Source: Parambassis ranga (taxonomy: Eukaryota; Chordata; Actinopteri; Ambassidae). Taken from it: DNA of 64,000 nt. The first letter of the stretch is position 1, and each line of letters opens with the position of its first letter. Positions 61,640-64,000 of the stretch are shown here, piece after piece. The notes beneath the pieces are model-generated. The model saw only the letters and a list, made by a program, of their open reading frames with translations, was not told the DNA's origin and did no database searches. Both the position numbers and the translations under genes were made by a program. Where the stretch lies: contig NC_041039.1 of the NCBI RefSeq assembly GCF_900634625.1, forward strand, positions 9,729,006-9,793,005. Reading direction: 5' to 3'.

Positions 61640-63242
61640 CACACATGCACTTTATACTGGGTCATTTTGCACAGTTGCTTTTTTAGCAAAAAAAAAAGAT
61701 AGGCAGAAATGACATTTTTTTCATTTCAGTTGCATCAAGAGCCCATTTCTGTGAAGTCAAATGTGTGTGTGTGACTAAAGCACAAAGGCAGCATGGAAAT
61801 GATACAAGTTAAGGTTTTTGTTAGTGTAATCCAGATCATCAGTTAAATCAGTGGGAGAGTAAGCATGTGTACCAGTCTTCATACTTGCGTGTATTAAATA
61901 TTATTTCAGTCTTGAATTGAATGTTTTTATTACTCACCGCTCTCATCTGATTACTCATTGCCAGCTGATTACGCAGGTGCAAGTGGAAGGTTACTGTTCG
62001 TAACATGCTGTGCTGCCAGGAGCCAGCCGTCAGTTATCTTAGTGTAAAAGTGTGTGAGAACAGCCTTAGCTTTGGTGTGTGATTTGTGTGCGTATGAAGT
62101 GCTCCAGAGTACAGTGTAAAGATCAAAAGATCATAAAAGGACATTGACAGTGTAGTTCATACTCAAAGTGGCCTAAGAGATCCAAGGTTTAAGAACACAC
62201 TGAATCTTCACCAGACTGAAAGAACATCCATCACACTCACACCCAACCCGTCAGACAACTCTGTGAATTATATATTGAAAGTTCCCCTCCGAACATGCAG
62301 GCAGAGACATCTTTCTCTCTGTCTCTCCCTTCCTTCTGATGTGCTGTATTGAATCATTGATAGAACATCCACAACAACAGCGCTCCTCCCTATAAAACAC
62401 CTGTCACAGACAGAGAATACAACCAGGGCGAGATGTGGAGTCTGTTTTGATCTTTTAATAGTGAGGATGAGGCAAAATGGTGCATACTGGACCTTGCATA
62501 ATTTTAAGTTTGTACTGCAACACCCGAGCAGATCAACTCTAATCATCATAATTTGTTGAACAATCACTGTCATATTTCATTCACTAGTATGGCTCTCTTG
62601 TTATGAATTTGCTGTATTCTTACTGAAGAAAGGAAACATGAATCTGATCATGTATTTTTCCCTGACAGCTATTAATGGAATGGAATGAAGGGCTTGGTGC
62701 AAGCGAGACACTGCTGTTGTAGGCACTAATATGCACTTCTTTCTCAGTCATCAAGTATACTCTTTGATCCCAGCTGGAGTCATGGATGCTTCAGGGATAT
62801 GATGGAATATTTTATTGCAAGTTGTGGGAAAGCAGTTGGTGGGGTTGCTTCAGTCCAGCGGTTTCACCCTCTCCCATTCGTAATAACTTAAGCTTTAAAG
62901 CCTCAGCTGGATACCCAAGTGACTATTTTGCATGTTGTTACTCTTAAATCGCCTGTTCTACAAAAGGACGGCATTCCCTTTGAATTCGTGGGGCGTGTGT
63001 GTGTGTCAAGTAAGGGTGGTATGGGACTGGCAGAGGCTAGGAAGGTTAGTGAAGATGAGCTTGACACTCTAGCCAGAAACCGTCAGTGGCATTAAAGAGA
63101 ATAATGAAGATTAACCGGAGATCGGGTAGTGGGGAGATTGGAGGGTCAGTGTGGAAGATCAATGTATGGAGGGAAGTTAAGATAGATTAAGGTGAGGGGA
63201 GAAAGAGTTCCTGTTTCTCAGAAGTGAAAACCACCTTGATTT

Positions 63243-63273
63243 AAAAAAAAAAAAAAAAAAAACCCAAAAAAAA
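63243..63273. repeat. Poly(A) run interrupted by CCC
   Basis: Twenty A, CCC, then eight A. No retroelement body was recognised next to it. Confidence 0.95.
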
Positions 63274-63692
63274 CATTTCTCTGAGTGGCCGTGTCAACGC
63301 TTGATCAGTTAAGAATATACAGCACAAAGCATAATTCATGGTTTCCTTCTCTGGCAGAGGGGTTTGAGTGAGTTTTAAGTTGTCTGAGCACAGACAGCAA
63401 AATCCCTCAACACAATTATGTTATGCTTTATAGTTAACTTGCAGCCACAGTCTGTGGGTTTACATGTAAGGTGCTACTATTTGTTTTCAAACTGTTGCTT
63501 TCCCCTTTCCACATTTTGCTTTAAGAGCATTGTCTTTCCATTAGTAGTGACTAGTGTACATCTGATAGCAAAGCATGCTGTATTGTTGTATGATACAAGC
63601 CTGTGCTTTTGTGTTGGGTCACATCTAGGGCAAGGCCATCAGCACTGGACATAAGTCAGAAAATACCGCACTTGTTCTTTGTAATCCACAAC

Positions 63693-63780
63693 AGCTGGTG
63701 TGCGTGTGTTTGTGTATGTGCGTGTGTGTGTGTACATGATAGAGATCATGTGTGTCCATACGTGCATGTGTGTATGTGCA
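63693..63780. repeat. Imperfect (TG)n-rich tract
   Basis: Degenerate TG-rich sequence with several short pure runs. The reading frames that cross it are low complexity. Confidence 0.8.
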
Positions 63781-64000
63781 CAGACAGAAAGAGGAGATTG
63801 AATGGCCAGATGGGTCCAGCTGTGGATCTGGTGGCCTAGATAAAGGCTAGATGGGTGCCACCACCTTCATGAGGTGCCAGCACAACATTTAGAGCAGGTG
63901 TTAAAAGCTTGAAGGCTCTGATGGAGCCAAACATCCAGCTGACAGAACACTGCTCATGGCGCTGCTGTTTTTAATGGAATCTTAAAACTTTCCATTTAAG

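Larger units (their letters stand above)
60861..64000 (+). other. nrg3 intron 1, distal part in window
   Basis: Two poly(A) runs and a TG-rich tract; nothing else recognised. No second nrg3 exon is present before the window ends. Confidence 0.6.

Noticed and set aside
1..64000. CRISPR arrays, operons, rRNA or tRNA genes, riboswitches, prophage
   Set aside because: No spaced direct repeats, packed frames or structured RNA genes were found. The DNA is vertebrate in character, so these are not expected.

Overview
The window reads as vertebrate, most likely teleost fish, genomic DNA. It is AT-rich, has no operon-like gene packing, and has long stretches broken by stop codons in every frame. It carries decayed transposons of families common in fish: Tc1/mariner, piggyBac, L2/CR1-like LINEs, Ty3/gypsy and a tRNA-like short repeat. 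It also carries abundant TA, TG and CT microsatellites. The species cannot be named from the sequence alone.

Only one host protein-coding exon is well supported: the large first coding exon of neuregulin 3 (nrg3), at 47673-48513 on the + strand. It encodes the N-terminal region, a conserved hydrophobic segment and a Thr/Ser-rich stalk, and it ends at a clean GTAAGT donor. The EGF-like domain, second membrane segment and cytoplasmic tail must lie on later exons beyond the window, so 48514-64000 is read as the beginning of a long intron 1. About 1.7 kb of CT-rich sequence with several upstream ATGs precedes the start codon and is the probable promoter and 5' UTR region.

Layout. 1-45980 is a gene desert upstream of nrg3. 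It holds a deleted Tc1-like element (5366-5658), a Tc1-like transposase remnant (6573-6870), a tRNA-like short repeat (16983-17190), a fragment of a common fish repeat (30119-30230), an L2/CR1-like LINE end (32040-32570), a minus-strand Ty3/gypsy relic (42950-43720), and two sizeable perfect palindromes (1007-1038, 32972-32997). 45980-48513 is the nrg3 5' region and exon 1. 48514-64000 is intron 1, with a deleted piggyBac-type element containing a 231-bp tandem repeat (50583 to at least 52067), a TTAA-bounded non-autonomous element with long inverted arms (55033-55882), and a second LINE end (60360-60860).

I see no CRISPR array, tRNA, rRNA or gene cluster, and no evidence of an undescribed multi-gene system. 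The most interesting items are the architecture of the two piggyBac-type elements in the nrg3 intron and the multi-uORF leader of nrg3. Family assignments rest on reading translations and remembered family motifs, not on database searches.
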